From an uncultured Ruminococcus sp. (GTDB lineage: Bacteria > Bacillota > Clostridia > Oscillospirales > Ruminococcaceae), in contig CAKSMF010000004.1 of NCBI GenBank assembly GCA_934474025.1, positions 62,001-126,000 of the forward strand: a stretch of DNA of 64,000 nt, read 5' to 3'. Under the pieces are notes generated by a model. The model had not been told where the DNA came from. It worked only from the letters and a program-made list of their open reading frames with translations, and did not search any database. The translations under genes were made by a program, and so were the position numbers. How positions within the stretch are numbered: the stretch's first letter is position 1; the number at the start of each line of letters is the position of its first letter. Below, in pieces: positions 50,147 through 60,003 of this stretch.

Positions 50147-51949
50147 TTATGAATCAAGTTTAAGAACACTCATGAAAGCTTCCTGCGGTACTTCTACTGT
50201 GCCTAACTGACGCATACGTTTTTTACCCTCTTTCTGCTTCTCAAGGAGTTTCTTCTTACGTGTGATATCACCGCCGTAACATTTAGCTAAAACGTCCTTA
50301 CGCATAGCCTTTACAGTTTCACGGGCAATAACCTTTCCGCCAATGGCTGCCTGTATAGGTACTTCAAAGAGCTGGCGTGGAATATTTTCCTTGAGTTTTT
50401 CTGCAATTTTTCTTGCTCTGTTATAAGCCTTATCAGCGTGTATAATGAATGACAAAGCATCAACTATTTCACCATTAAGAAGAATATCAAGTTTTACGAG
50501 TTTAGAAGGAACATATCCAAGCATTTCGTAGTCAAAAGATGCATAACCTCTTGTTCTTGACTTCAGAACGTCAAAAAAGTCATATACAATTTCATTAAGT
50601 GGCAATTCGTAATGTAAATTAACTCTTGTGTCATCAAGGTATTGCATATTTTTGAAAATACCTCTTCTATCCTGACAGAGTTCCATAATGTTTCCGACAA
50701 ATTCTGACGGTGCAAGTATATCTGCTTTAACCATAGGTTCTTCGGCAGTCTGAATGAGTGCAGGGTCAGGAAAATTGGTAGGGTTATCGATATACTGAAC
50801 TTCACCGTTAGTTAGAGTTACTTTATATATAACTGATGGTGCTGTTGTGATAAGGTCAAGATTATATTCACGTTCAAGGCGTTCCTGAATAATTTCCATG
50901 TGAAGAAGCCCAAGGAATCCGCATCTGAAACCAAATCCCAAAGCAACAGATGTCTCAGGTTCAAAAGACAATGACGCATCGTTAAGCTGTAATTTTTCGA
51001 GAGCGTCACGCAAATCACCATATTTTGCACCGTCTGCGGGATATATTCCGGAATATACCATAGGATTTACTTTTCTGTAACCGTCAAGAGGTTTGTCACA
51101 AGGATTATCATTATTTGTGACTGTATCACCTACCCGTGTATCACCAATACTTTTGATAGATGCTGAAATATAGCCAACTTCTCCGGCTTCAAGACTTCCG
51201 TTGTTAACAAGCTTGTCAGCGTCCATGAATCCGGCTTCAACGACTGTAAATACCGCTCCGGTTGCCATAAGACGTATATTGTCCCCGACTTTTACTTTTC
51301 CGTCTTTTATACGAACATAAATAATTACTCCCTTATATGAGTCGTAATAACTGTCAAATATCAAAGCTTTCAAAGGTTTTTCAGGGTCTCCGGTCGGTGC
51401 TGGAATATCTGTTACAATTTTTTCAAGGACTTCTTCAATATTAGTACCCATTTTTGCGGAAATTCTCGGAGCGTCCATTGCCGGAATACCTATAACATTT
51501 TCTATTTCTTCACATACTCTTTCGGGGTCTGCTGATGGAAGGTCTATTTTATTTACAACAGGAACAACTTCCAAATCGTTTTCAATTGCAAGATAAGTGT
51601 TTGCAAGAGTCTGAGCCTCAATTCCCTGTGATGCATCAACAACAAGTATAGCTCCCTCACACGCAACAAGTGAACGGGATACTTCATAATTAAAGTCAAC
51701 ATGACCGGGGGTATCTATTAAATTAAATATATAATCCTCACCGTCTTTTGCGGTATATTTCAAACGGACAGCACGTGCTTTTATAGTAATACCTCTTTCA
51801 CGTTCAATATCCATATTATCAAGTAACTGTTCTTCCATATCTCTTATAGCAACTGTTTCTGTTTTTTCAAGAATACGGTCAGCAAGTGTTGATTTGCCAT
51901 GGTCTATATGTGCAATTATACAAAAATTTCTTATTTTACTATTAGCCAA
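50147..51949 (-). CDS. lepA: Elongation factor 4 (LepA)
   Basis: A 600-residue translational GTPase with a TTG start at 51949 behind AGAGGATAAAAATTT. G1 AHIDHGKST, G3 DTPGHVDF, G4 NKIDLPSADP, and the LepA-specific C-terminal domain (PRQLFEVPIQAAIGGKVIARETVKAMRKDVLAKCYGGDITRKKKLLEKQKEGKKRM). It back-translocates stalled ribosomes. Length and motifs are standard. Confidence 0.97.
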   Translation of the reverse strand: MANSKIRNFCIIAHIDHGKSTLADRILEKTETVAIRDMEEQLLDNMDIERERGITIKARAVRLKYTAKDGEDYIFNLIDTPGHVDFNYEVSRSLVACEGAILVVDASQGIEAQTLANTYLAIENDLEVVPVVNKIDLPSADPERVCEEIENVIGIPAMDAPRISAKMGTNIEEVLEKIVTDIPAPTGDPEKPLKALIFDSYYDSYKGVIIYVRIKDGKVKVGDNIRLMATGAVFTVVEAGFMDADKLVNNGSLEAGEVGYISASIKSIGDTRVGDTVTNNDNPCDKPLDGYRKVNPMVYSGIYPADGAKYGDLRDALEKLQLNDASLSFEPETSVALGFGFRCGFLGLLHMEIIQERLEREYNLDLITTAPSVIYKVTLTNGEVQYIDNPTNFPDPALIQTAEEPMVKADILAPSEFVGNIMELCQDRRGIFKNMQYLDDTRVNLHYELPLNEIVYDFFDVLKSRTRGYASFDYEMLGYVPSKLVKLDILLNGEIVDALSFIIHADKAYNRARKIAEKLKENIPRQLFEVPIQAAIGGKVIARETVKAMRKDVLAKCYGGDITRKKKLLEKQKEGKKRMRQLGTVEVPQEAFMSVLKLDS

Positions 51950-52193
51950 AATTTTTATCCTCTTTTCTTTCCGGAATGCAAGAAAGCATTTCTTACAGAT
52001 TTATTATACACTGTTTTAATATTCCTGTCAATATAAAAACATATTTCATTTTCACTTAATTACTGCTGTTTTCGGATAAAATTCAAGTATCCAAGATAAA
52101 TTTTTATTTGTAAAAATAGTGTTTTTATGCATAATATTTAAAAGTTATCACTAAAAATTTACATTTCAAATACAAATATATGTTCATGTTTTA

Positions 52194-52222
52194 TTGACAA
52201 AATGTAAATTTTATTGTAAAAT
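52194..52222 (+). promoter_or_regulatory. Promoter of the cyclase-sensor-binding protein operon
   Basis: TTGACA (52194-52199) and TAAAAT (52217-52222) with a 17-bp spacer, about 40 bases before the first gene. The rest of the 314-base gap after lepA holds only AT-rich sequence. Confidence 0.72.
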
Positions 52223-52263
52223 TAAATCATATAAAATAACAATATCAGAACGGAGTCCGTAAA

Positions 52264-53547
52264 ATGTCTAAATCCATTCAAAAAAATATAACATCATTAT
52301 CTCTTGCTATTGCAGTAATGTTTGTAATATCCGGCTTTGTAACATCCGTTTTCTGTATGAATCAAATAAGTAAAAAATATCTGCAAAATACAGCAGATAT
52401 GGTTATAGATTTTACAAATACTATCATAAATCCTGATGAGGCAAAAGAATTTCTTGATACACGAACTACTGATAGTTCCTATGATTCGGTGCAGAAAAAA
52501 TTAAAAGATTTTCAGCAAGAAAACAAGAAATTTGTAAATAGAATTTCAATTATAAATTTCAGCAACTCTGCTGGTAATTACATATATGATACAAATGATA
52601 AAAAACTTGGTGAACATCTTGAATATAATAAATATATAAAATCTGTAAAAGCTGACCTCATTAGCTGTCGTAATTCATGGTCTGTATATCATGACGGAAT
52701 TTTAAGTATATTTGAACCAATAAGAACCGTTGAAGACAAAAGTGCAGGATACATAATTGCCGAAATAAATAACCCTTACAGAAACAAATATGTAATATTC
52801 AGTTTAATACTTTATTCAATATTCCTTATAATCAGTTTTGTTGTAATTTTAATATTTAATACCTACGCAAAGAAAAAAATATTCAAACCTATCAGAAATT
52901 TCATTGAAGCTATAAAAAACTTCATCAGCGGAAACCGTAGCATGATACAGGATATACCAGACGCTTTTGCAGAAGAACACTATGACGAAATCGGAGAACT
53001 TGGCTGTGAACTTAAAAAAATGTTCCTCAATGTCAATAATAATGTCGAAAACCTTTCAAAAGCTGTATACGATGCAAATCACGATGCCATGACACAAACT
53101 TTAAACAAACGTTGCTATCAGAATATGGTACAGATATTCAAAAGATGTACCTCTATATGTGTAATATATTTTGATGTAAATAACCTTAAACTTATGAATG
53201 ACACTTTAGGTCACGAAAAAGGTGATATGGTTATAAAACGGACTGCCGATTATATAAAAAAATTCGCTGAACAAAATGATTACTGTTTCAGAATGGGTGG
53301 TGATGAGTTCCTACTAGTAATGACTAACTGTACATTCAGACATATTGATGAAGTAATAGAAAAAATCGAATCAAATGCACCATTTATTCTTAACAGAGAT
53401 TCCGACCCTATAAAATGTGCTTTGTCATTCGGATACGCTTATGCAAAAGGTGAATACTCCTATGATGAACTCCTTGCAGAAGCTGAAGAAAATATGTATT
53501 CCAAAAAAGCTGAACTTAAAAATCTTCTGAATATGCCGGAACGCTGA
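52264..53547 (+). CDS. Membrane diguanylate cyclase (GGDEF) with extracellular sensor
   Basis: A 427-residue protein: transmembrane helix near 10-32, an extracellular sensor of about 145 residues, a second helix near 175-198 (VIFSLILYSIFLIISFVVILIF), a HAMP-like linker and a GGDEF domain. The active site RMGGDEFLLV is intact and the upstream NLKLMNDTLGHEKGD box is present, so it should make cyclic-di-GMP. It is first of a three-gene row with a pseudo-kinase sensor (15 bases later) and a solute-binding lipoprotein. Confidence 0.88.
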   Translation: MSKSIQKNITSLSLAIAVMFVISGFVTSVFCMNQISKKYLQNTADMVIDFTNTIINPDEAKEFLDTRTTDSSYDSVQKKLKDFQQENKKFVNRISIINFSNSAGNYIYDTNDKKLGEHLEYNKYIKSVKADLISCRNSWSVYHDGILSIFEPIRTVEDKSAGYIIAEINNPYRNKYVIFSLILYSIFLIISFVVILIFNTYAKKKIFKPIRNFIEAIKNFISGNRSMIQDIPDAFAEEHYDEIGELGCELKKMFLNVNNNVENLSKAVYDANHDAMTQTLNKRCYQNMVQIFKRCTSICVIYFDVNNLKLMNDTLGHEKGDMVIKRTADYIKKFAEQNDYCFRMGGDEFLLVMTNCTFRHIDEVIEKIESNAPFILNRDSDPIKCALSFGYAYAKGEYSYDELLAEAEENMYSKKAELKNLLNMPER

Positions 53548-53562
53548 CGGAGGTAATATATT

Positions 53563-55119
53563 TTGAAAAAAGTAAAGTCAAGAAATTCAATAATTTCCAA
53601 CATAAAACTGACAGCCAAAATAACTATTATATCCATTCTTGCAATAACATCATCTATTGTAGTTGTTATTGCTATGATAAAAGGAATTTATACTTCAGAA
53701 AAGAAAAAACATATCAATATGCAGAAAACTATTGTCACTACTTCTGAATATCTTGTTGAAATGACCATTGAAAACAGTGTGAATATTGCCAAAAGCATAT
53801 ATACCAACGAAAATATATACAGTTTTCTTAATACTGAATATAAGTCAAGCAGTGAATACTATGATGCATTTTACCAATTACAGCACAGCAATCCTATGTC
53901 AATGGCTGAAACCAATACTGTCAATAATTGCACTATTTATACTGAAAATCCGACAATCCTTATCGGAGGAAATATAAGTTCATTCAAATCAGTCACAAAT
54001 ACAAACTGGTATCATGCATACAAAAAATTCAACAAACCTATGATTCTGTATATTGACCCCGAAACTAATGTGACTTCAATAATACGTCGCCTTGACTTCC
54101 AGAATCTTGACACCGGTGAAAGCTGTCTTAAAATTGATATAAATATGTCAGTAATTAAAGATGATTTTGATGAACTTAATTTCAATGGAAAACTATATAT
54201 TATAAATGACGGTTCATTGATATACAGTAATATTCCCGATACTACAATGGAAAATATCGATATAAATTCAGATTTTGAATGTTATGTAAAAAATTATTAT
54301 ACATCGGATATTGAATACTATGCATATGAAAACAGAACCCCTATTATATCATTTATAAACGAAAACTCTGTATTTATTGCAATATTTTTCGGAATTTCTG
54401 TTTTTATGATTATCTGCGGATATATATTCAATTTCAATATAAAAAGACGTCTTAAAAGGTTTGAAGAAGAAATACAATCCGGAATCAAATACAGTTCACT
54501 TTCAGAAAACGGAAAAGATGAAATCGGTAAATTTATTGACATATGTGCAAGCGTTGCTGAAAAACTTGACACTCGCAACAACGATTTTATACGTACTAAC
54601 AGGGAATTTCAACAAACTAACTTCCGGTACAACGAACTTTTCTCAACCGCTATGAATCTTGATACTGAACTTTATATATATGAAAATTATCCCCGTATTC
54701 ACCACAGGTATGCCGGATATATAGCAGTTGATGATGAAATACATAACATACAATTAATAACCAATAACATAACAGTTTCCGGAAACACTGATATAAAAAT
54801 TCCGGAATACTCACTTATGATGATTGCTGAAAATTTAGCAGATGAAAGCCTTTCTGTAAACATTGTCCGGAATAAAGACTCACTTGTTGTGACATTCACC
54901 AGAAACGCAATTAAAGAACAATCCAGAATACTTAAACTTCGTGCAATCTTTGAGGACGGCAATATTACAGATGAGTATTCTTTCATTCAAAACAACCCCT
55001 ATAATTGCTATATACGCATTATGCAATGCTTTGAGGACAGAATTTCAGTTCAGATAAATAATAAGGAAAATTTCAGCCTATTCATAACTATTAATTCAGA
55101 AAAGAGAGATTTAATATGA
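53563..55119 (+). CDS. Two-helix membrane sensor with degenerate GHKL-like domain
   Basis: A 518-residue protein with a TTG start behind CGGAGGTAATATA. Transmembrane helices near 18-38 and 268-290 enclose an extracellular Cache-like region; a HAMP-like linker follows. The C-terminal part has IPEYSLMMIAENLADESLSVNIV, which aligns in shape with the IPPLLLQPLVENAIKHG N-box of YesM-type kinases, but there is no phosphoacceptor HFxxN box or G-box. It may be a pseudo-kinase relaying a signal from the binding protein that overlaps its stop (ATGA). Confidence 0.65.
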   Translation: MKKVKSRNSIISNIKLTAKITIISILAITSSIVVVIAMIKGIYTSEKKKHINMQKTIVTTSEYLVEMTIENSVNIAKSIYTNENIYSFLNTEYKSSSEYYDAFYQLQHSNPMSMAETNTVNNCTIYTENPTILIGGNISSFKSVTNTNWYHAYKKFNKPMILYIDPETNVTSIIRRLDFQNLDTGESCLKIDINMSVIKDDFDELNFNGKLYIINDGSLIYSNIPDTTMENIDINSDFECYVKNYYTSDIEYYAYENRTPIISFINENSVFIAIFFGISVFMIICGYIFNFNIKRRLKRFEEEIQSGIKYSSLSENGKDEIGKFIDICASVAEKLDTRNNDFIRTNREFQQTNFRYNELFSTAMNLDTELYIYENYPRIHHRYAGYIAVDDEIHNIQLITNNITVSGNTDIKIPEYSLMMIAENLADESLSVNIVRNKDSLVVTFTRNAIKEQSRILKLRAIFEDGNITDEYSFIQNNPYNCYIRIMQCFEDRISVQINNKENFSLFITINSEKRDLI

Positions 55120-56735
55120 AAATTAAGAAAATATCCGCATTCATATTGTCCGGAATGATGTTGTTTTCCGCAACAAACTGCGGTAAAAAAGAAAATCAGA
55201 AAGAAATACGTGTTTATACAAGTTTTTTTGGGGCAAGAGGTAACGAAATAAGCAGTGATAATGAAATTCAACAGCTTATTGCCGAAAAAACAGGTGCTAT
55301 GTGCAAAGAAACATGGCTCAAAGAGCAAGAAGATATGTCAGTTGTTTTCAGTGATATGATGATATCAAATAAATATCCTGATTTTCTTGTTCCTGATAGT
55401 GAAAACTGTCGCAAGCTAATAAACGCTGATGTTTTCATACCTATAGACAATTACTGGGATAATTATCCTAATATTAAAAATTTCTACTCCGAAAATCAAT
55501 GGAACAGAATCCGTTCTGATGACGGTCATATATATTTTATACCGCTGTTTTCGAGTTGCTATGGACACGATACTTCTACAAATCACAATGATGAGGCTTT
55601 CTGGATACAGGTTCGTGTACTTGAATGGGCTGGATATCCGAAAATTAAAACCCTTGACCAATATTTTGACCTGATAGAAGATTATCTTGAAGCTAATCCT
55701 ACTTCAGAAGACGGAACACCATACATAGGTTATGAAATTCTTGCTAATGAATCGTATTTCTTCAGCCTTGATAATCCGCCGATGTTCCTTGATGGTTACC
55801 CGAATGATGGTTCATGCATAGTTGACACTGAAACACTTGAGGCAAAAGACTATAACCTTTCCCCTACTGCTGAAAAATGGTTCAAAAAGCTTAACGAAGA
55901 ATACAACAAAGGCATTATAGACCCTGAATGTTTTGTTCTCACAAGCGACCAGTATTATGAAAAATTAGCTACAGGAAACGTTCTCGGAATAGTTGACCAA
56001 AACTGGAACTTTAATAATTCTGTTTCTGACCTTCCACCAGAATGCACATATATTCCATTAAGCGTAACTGCTGATGAAAGCATTCAAGGACAATACCATT
56101 CAATAACAGCATTTAACGATTCAATGGGACTTGGAATTACAAAAAGCTGTAATGATATAGAAGGTGCATTGCAATTTCTTAATGACCTCCTGTCACCTGA
56201 AATACTTACATTACGTTTCTGGGGAATAAAAGATGTTGACTACAATGTTAATGAAGATGGCATTTTCTATCAAACGGAAGAACAAGCTAAACGTTGGCGT
56301 GACAAAGAATACGCTAAAAATCATATTTGCTTGTATAATTATTTCCCATACTATTTCGGAATGAGTCAGGATAACATAAATGCTTACTGTCCGAGTTGTC
56401 AGCGTGATGAATTTTATAAAAACCGTTCAGACGATGTAAAAAGATGTTTTGATGCCTACGGAGTCAAAACCTATGTAGAATTGCTGAATGAAGCAACAGA
56501 TAACTCTCCGTGGTATCCTATGTGGAGTTACTCTCCTGTAGAAAATTCAGAATCAGACAAAGTTTTAAAACAAATTAATGACCTTAAACACCAATATCTT
56601 CCTAAAATAGTTATGAGTGAAAATTTCGACAACTCATGGAAAGATTATGTTGACGCTTACGGAAAAATTAACTCTCAGGTTTACTTTGATGACCTTACTA
56701 AAGAAGTACACCGCAGAAAAGCTTTAACAGAATAA
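55116..56735 (+). CDS. Extracellular solute-binding lipoprotein (family 1, LplA/YtcQ type)
   Basis: A 539-residue protein with a lipoprotein signal peptide; the lipid-bearing Cys is residue 22 in SATNCGKK. The body (DYPDFLVPDSENCRKLINADVFIPIDNYW-like region, TLDQYFDLIEDYLEANPTSEDGTPYIG, MFLDGYPNDG, LSPTAEKWFKKLNEEYNKGIIDPE) is that of large oligosaccharide-type binding proteins. No ABC permease or ATPase gene is adjacent, so it may serve the membrane sensor it overlaps rather than import. Confidence 0.85.
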   Translation: MKIKKISAFILSGMMLFSATNCGKKENQKEIRVYTSFFGARGNEISSDNEIQQLIAEKTGAMCKETWLKEQEDMSVVFSDMMISNKYPDFLVPDSENCRKLINADVFIPIDNYWDNYPNIKNFYSENQWNRIRSDDGHIYFIPLFSSCYGHDTSTNHNDEAFWIQVRVLEWAGYPKIKTLDQYFDLIEDYLEANPTSEDGTPYIGYEILANESYFFSLDNPPMFLDGYPNDGSCIVDTETLEAKDYNLSPTAEKWFKKLNEEYNKGIIDPECFVLTSDQYYEKLATGNVLGIVDQNWNFNNSVSDLPPECTYIPLSVTADESIQGQYHSITAFNDSMGLGITKSCNDIEGALQFLNDLLSPEILTLRFWGIKDVDYNVNEDGIFYQTEEQAKRWRDKEYAKNHICLYNYFPYYFGMSQDNINAYCPSCQRDEFYKNRSDDVKRCFDAYGVKTYVELLNEATDNSPWYPMWSYSPVENSESDKVLKQINDLKHQYLPKIVMSENFDNSWKDYVDAYGKINSQVYFDDLTKEVHRRKALTE

Positions 56736-56787
56736 TCCTAAATGTATTTTAACCATATGGTCAAGCAACAGAAAGAAGTATAAACCA

Positions 56788-57846
56788 ATGTGCTTTGAAA
56801 TTGAAAATAATGTAATAACAAATTACAAACATAAAAAAGGTGTTACAGAAATAACTATTCCTGAAAATATAATCGACATAAAAGCTAATACTTTATATAA
56901 TTGTAGTAGTCTTACCAAAATAAATGTACATGATAACAACAAAGTGTATTGCGATATAGATGGTATACTTTTCAGTAAAGATAAAAAAACTCTTATATTA
57001 TATCCCGATGGCAAAGTGGGAGATTATATTATTCCCAATGGTGTAACTACTATAGGAGAGCAAGCTTTTGAATGGTGTTCAAAAATTACTAGTATAACTA
57101 TCCCTGAAAGTGTAACCAATATACAAGAAAGAGCTTTATATAATTGTAGTAGTCTTTCTAAAATAAATGTACATGATAAAAACAAAGTGTATTGTGATAT
57201 AGATGGTGTGCTTTTCAGTAAAGATAAAAAAACTCTTATATTATATCCTAATAATAAATCAGGAAATTATACTGTTCCTGATAATGTAACAACTATAGCT
57301 AGTAAATCTTTCAAATGGTGCCTTAGACTTACAAGTATAACAATATCAGAAAGTGTAAATAACATTGAAAATCATGCTTTTGAATGGTGCAGTAATCTAA
57401 AACAAATAAATGTACATCATAACAATCAAACATATTGCGATATAGATGGAATTCTTTTTAGTAAGGATAAGAAAACTCTTATATTATGCCCACAATGCAA
57501 ATCAGGCATTTATACTATTCCAAACAGTGTTACTACTATAGATAATGAAGCTTTTAAATGGTGTGTAAGGATTCCAAATATACAATTACCACAAAATTTG
57601 ATTTATATAAATGATTGTGCTTTTCAATATTGTTACAATCTTGACAATATCACAATTCCAGATAATGTTGTTAAAATTGGTAAAAATGCTTTTTATAACT
57701 GTAGCAGTCTTACAAGTATAATTGTTCCTGATAGTGTAACTTACTTAGGTGACAACGCTTTTTATGGTTGTCGTAGTTTAAGAAATGCATCACTTCCTAA
57801 TCGTTTCAAAATTTTCCCTGAACATACTGAAATAACATTCAGATAA
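56788..57846 (+). CDS. BspA-like leucine-rich-repeat protein
   Basis: A 352-residue protein of LRR_5 units (NVTTIASKSFKWCLRLTSITISESV type), lacking a signal peptide and cell-wall anchor. A longer unit of about 80 residues with CDIDGxLFSKDKKTLIL occurs three times (near 56950, 57193 and 57436), pointing to internal duplication. A ribosome site is weak (AGAAAGAAG). Such proteins mediate binding in many gut Firmicutes but without export signals this one would stay inside, or be exported otherwise. Confidence 0.8.
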   Translation: MCFEIENNVITNYKHKKGVTEITIPENIIDIKANTLYNCSSLTKINVHDNNKVYCDIDGILFSKDKKTLILYPDGKVGDYIIPNGVTTIGEQAFEWCSKITSITIPESVTNIQERALYNCSSLSKINVHDKNKVYCDIDGVLFSKDKKTLILYPNNKSGNYTVPDNVTTIASKSFKWCLRLTSITISESVNNIENHAFEWCSNLKQINVHHNNQTYCDIDGILFSKDKKTLILCPQCKSGIYTIPNSVTTIDNEAFKWCVRIPNIQLPQNLIYINDCAFQYCYNLDNITIPDNVVKIGKNAFYNCSSLTSIIVPDSVTYLGDNAFYGCRSLRNASLPNRFKIFPEHTEITFR

Positions 57847-57894
57847 ATATTAATTTTTTGATAATATATTCATAATTCAATATAATAAAAAAAC

Positions 57895-57923
57895 TTCTCC
57901 TGTAGTGAAATACTATGGGAGAA
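57895..57923 (+). terminator. Terminator after the LRR gene
   Basis: 12-bp stem TTCTCCTGTAGT / ACTATGGGAGAA with two G-U pairs and a 5-base loop; an A-run precedes and an AT-rich stretch follows. It may also serve the convergent spoVT. Confidence 0.65.
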
Positions 57924-57990
57924 ATTATTATATTCAATTGAAAATAAAACTGACCCCGCATTAAAAACGAAGTCAGTATATTAATTAATT

Positions 57991-58530
57991 TCATTCAATT
58001 TGCTTGGCAAGGAACTGTGCAGCAGCACTAATGAGACTTTTTTGTAAATCTGTAGCTTCAGCATTCTGACTTGTACTCAAAAATGCTACTGCTCCAGAAA
58101 CGTCACCGGCTGTTATAATCGGAATTACTGCAATTGCTGTACGTTCCACTCCCTCAACCGGAAAAAAACTGTTTGTTTCGCCGTTCGGACAAAAATAATG
58201 TCCACGATTTTCCATAAGTTCTTCAAGCTGTCCGGTTACACGACGTTCTGCAAATTCTTTTTTTGGTACACCGGCAGTCGAAACAACATGGTCTTTATCG
58301 AATATAACAACCGGACAACCAGCTATTTTATACATTATGTCTGCAACATAGCCAGCATTTTCACTCATTTCACTTATTGCCGAATACTTTTTGAAAATAA
58401 CTTCACCATCGCTGTTAGTATAAATTTCAAGAGGGTCGCCCTCACGTATACGCATAGTACGTCTTATTTCCTTGGGAATAACAACCCTTCCCAAATCATC
58501 AATTCTTCTGACAATGCCAGTAGCTTTCAT
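57991..58530 (-). CDS. spoVT: Stage V sporulation regulator SpoVT
   Basis: A 179-residue protein. The AbrB-type swapped-hairpin DNA-binding domain (MKATGIVRRIDDLGRVVIPKEIRRTMRIREGDPLEIYTNSDGEVIFKKY) is joined to a C-terminal GAF-like domain. This composition and length are those of SpoVT, a forespore regulator acting under sigma G. Gene orientation is divergent from the kinase gene. Confidence 0.93.
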   Translation of the reverse strand: MKATGIVRRIDDLGRVVIPKEIRRTMRIREGDPLEIYTNSDGEVIFKKYSAISEMSENAGYVADIMYKIAGCPVVIFDKDHVVSTAGVPKKEFAERRVTGQLEELMENRGHYFCPNGETNSFFPVEGVERTAIAVIPIITAGDVSGAVAFLSTSQNAEATDLQKSLISAAAQFLAKQIE

Positions 58531-58717
58531 ATATAATATCCTCCATGAATTATTTTTATTTGTGAGAATATTATTTGCTGTATTTTTTCAAATATTCCTT
58601 GAAATTTTGTTAATATATACATTAATTTCTATGTTAATTCAGATTATATCTTGAAAAATTTTCTATATAATGTTAAAATAATAATACAAGTTAACTTTTA
58701 CAAAAACAAACAAGGAG

Positions 58718-59635
58718 ATGAAAAACATTAACACATATGAAATACTGAATCTTTTTGAGATTCATGACATATTGAATGTATCATCTATAAAAACTGGTCA
58801 TATAAATCATACATTCCTTGCGGATTGCCGAAATGGAAAATATATTCTTCAATCACTTAACAGAAAAATTTTCAAAAATCCCTATGCTGTCATGAACAAC
58901 ATAACCAAAATTGAACAGACTTTCCGCAGTTCAGGACAGAATAAAATAACTGTTCCTCATTACATAAAAACAGAAAATAAAAGTTTTCTTGAAATCAACG
59001 GCGAAATATGGCGTGTATACGAATATACAGAAAACTCAAAAATTCCGGAAAATCACGATTATTTAACCGGTTTTGCTTTCGGAAAATTCATAAACCTAAT
59101 GAACAGTAAAAATATAATTCTGGAAGATACTATAGAAAATTTTCATGATTTCAATAAATATTACAACAGGATTCCAAACGAATTTTTGAAACGTTTTGAC
59201 AAGTTGAGAGGAAAATTTGAAATTTTCAATAATATTCCAAAAAGAAATGTTCATAATGATGCTAAAGCAGATAACATAATTTTTGGAAAATCTACAACAA
59301 TAATTGACCTTGATACAGCTATGAATGGTTTTGTTGCTATTGATTACGGAGATATAATACGTTCCGGCGGAAATATTATAAACATAACTCAGGGATTTGC
59401 CGACGGTCTGGACGGATTACTTTCAGAAGACGAAATAAATTCTCTTTATTATGGTATACTTTATGTTATAAGTGAATTGGCTATGCGATATATTATAGAC
59501 TGTGTATCTGATGAACGTTATTTTTCAGCTACCTCTCCTCAACAATGCCATAAACGTGCCGAAGAACTCCTTATACAGCTTGATTACTTTGAAAACAACT
59601 CTGATATACAAAATATAATTATCAAATCATTCTGA
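58718..59635 (+). CDS. Aminoglycoside-phosphotransferase-fold sugar kinase (NahK-like)
   Basis: A 305-residue kinase-like protein. The catalytic loop is RNVHNDAKADNIIF (HxDxxxxN) and the metal Asp is in IIDLDTAMNG; GDIIRS follows. N-acetylhexosamine 1-kinase (NahK) has this layout, so a role in amino-sugar salvage is plausible but not proven. The ribosome site AAGGAG directly abuts the ATG at 58718, so the true start may lie further in, for example the ATT codon at 58727 with normal spacing. Confidence 0.72.
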   Translation: MKNINTYEILNLFEIHDILNVSSIKTGHINHTFLADCRNGKYILQSLNRKIFKNPYAVMNNITKIEQTFRSSGQNKITVPHYIKTENKSFLEINGEIWRVYEYTENSKIPENHDYLTGFAFGKFINLMNSKNIILEDTIENFHDFNKYYNRIPNEFLKRFDKLRGKFEIFNNIPKRNVHNDAKADNIIFGKSTTIIDLDTAMNGFVAIDYGDIIRSGGNIINITQGFADGLDGLLSEDEINSLYYGILYVISELAMRYIIDCVSDERYFSATSPQQCHKRAEELLIQLDYFENNSDIQNIIIKSF

Positions 59636-59701
59636 ATTATGTCACCTTAAATAAAAAATCTTTTTTTCCTCTCAAAAATGGGATAAAACGCATTCCTGTA
59701 A

Positions 59702-59730
59702 TTGACAAAATCAATTTAGTATAGTATAAT
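59702..59730 (+). promoter_or_regulatory. Distal consensus promoter of the cellulase gene
   Basis: TTGACA (59702-59707) and TATAAT (59725-59730) with a 17-bp spacer, both perfect. It implies a leader of about 310 bases before the GH5 start at 60047. Confidence 0.8.
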
Positions 59731-59776
59731 ATAAGCGATAAAAAAACTGAAATCAAATTATCAATATAAAAATTAT

Positions 59777-59900
59777 AAAAGGAGGATAAATTTAAATTCA
59801 ACAAAACTTTGAATCCCCCGCTTCTTTAAGCGACGGACATTGTAAAACGGCAGTGGGAGCGGAAAGAATTGGTATCTCCCACTGACATGAAATCAATCCG
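59777..59900 (+). other. Structured leader segment upstream of the cellulase
   Basis: Holds a free ribosome-like site AAAAGGAGG (59777-59785) with no ATG after it, ATTCAA/TTTGAAT, CGCTT/AAGCG, and a strong CAGTGGGAG / CTCCCACTG stem with a 16-base loop near 59850-59885. A second CCGCTT near 59899 could compete with the first. This is consistent with a regulatory RNA; no known riboswitch class is recognised. Confidence 0.5.
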
Positions 59901-59901
59901 C

Positions 59902-59930
59902 TTGACAGATTCTTCAAAATATAATATACT
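59902..59930 (+). promoter_or_regulatory. Proximal promoter of the cellulase gene
   Basis: TTGACA (59902-59907) and TATACT (59925-59930), 17-bp spacer. Would give a leader of about 110 bases without the structured segment. Confidence 0.65.
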
Positions 59931-59958
59931 GAATATGACATTATAAGTCAGGGAGGTC

Positions 59959-60003
59959 ATGGACAGAATGCCCTATGGATTGAAACAAACAATTGTATAT
60001 TAA
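59959..60003 (+). CDS. Possible leader peptide (14 aa) upstream of the cellulase
   Basis: ATG after AGGGAGGTC, then MDRMPYGLKQTIVY and TAA, 43 bases before the cellulase start. Spacing from GGAGG to the first ATG is short; the in-frame ATG at 59968 has better spacing. It could couple or attenuate expression, or be chance. Confidence 0.35.
   Translation: MDRMPYGLKQTIVY

Noticed and set aside
54318..54986. Minus-strand frames inside the pseudo-kinase sensor gene
   Set aside because: Shadow frames in AT-rich coding sequence without ribosome sites.
59777..59887. A frame after the free ribosome-like site (ATT start) considered as a leader peptide or the tail of an IS605-type TnpB gene
   Set aside because: No standard start codon, no upstream transposase sequence, and I cannot match the peptide to a family with confidence.
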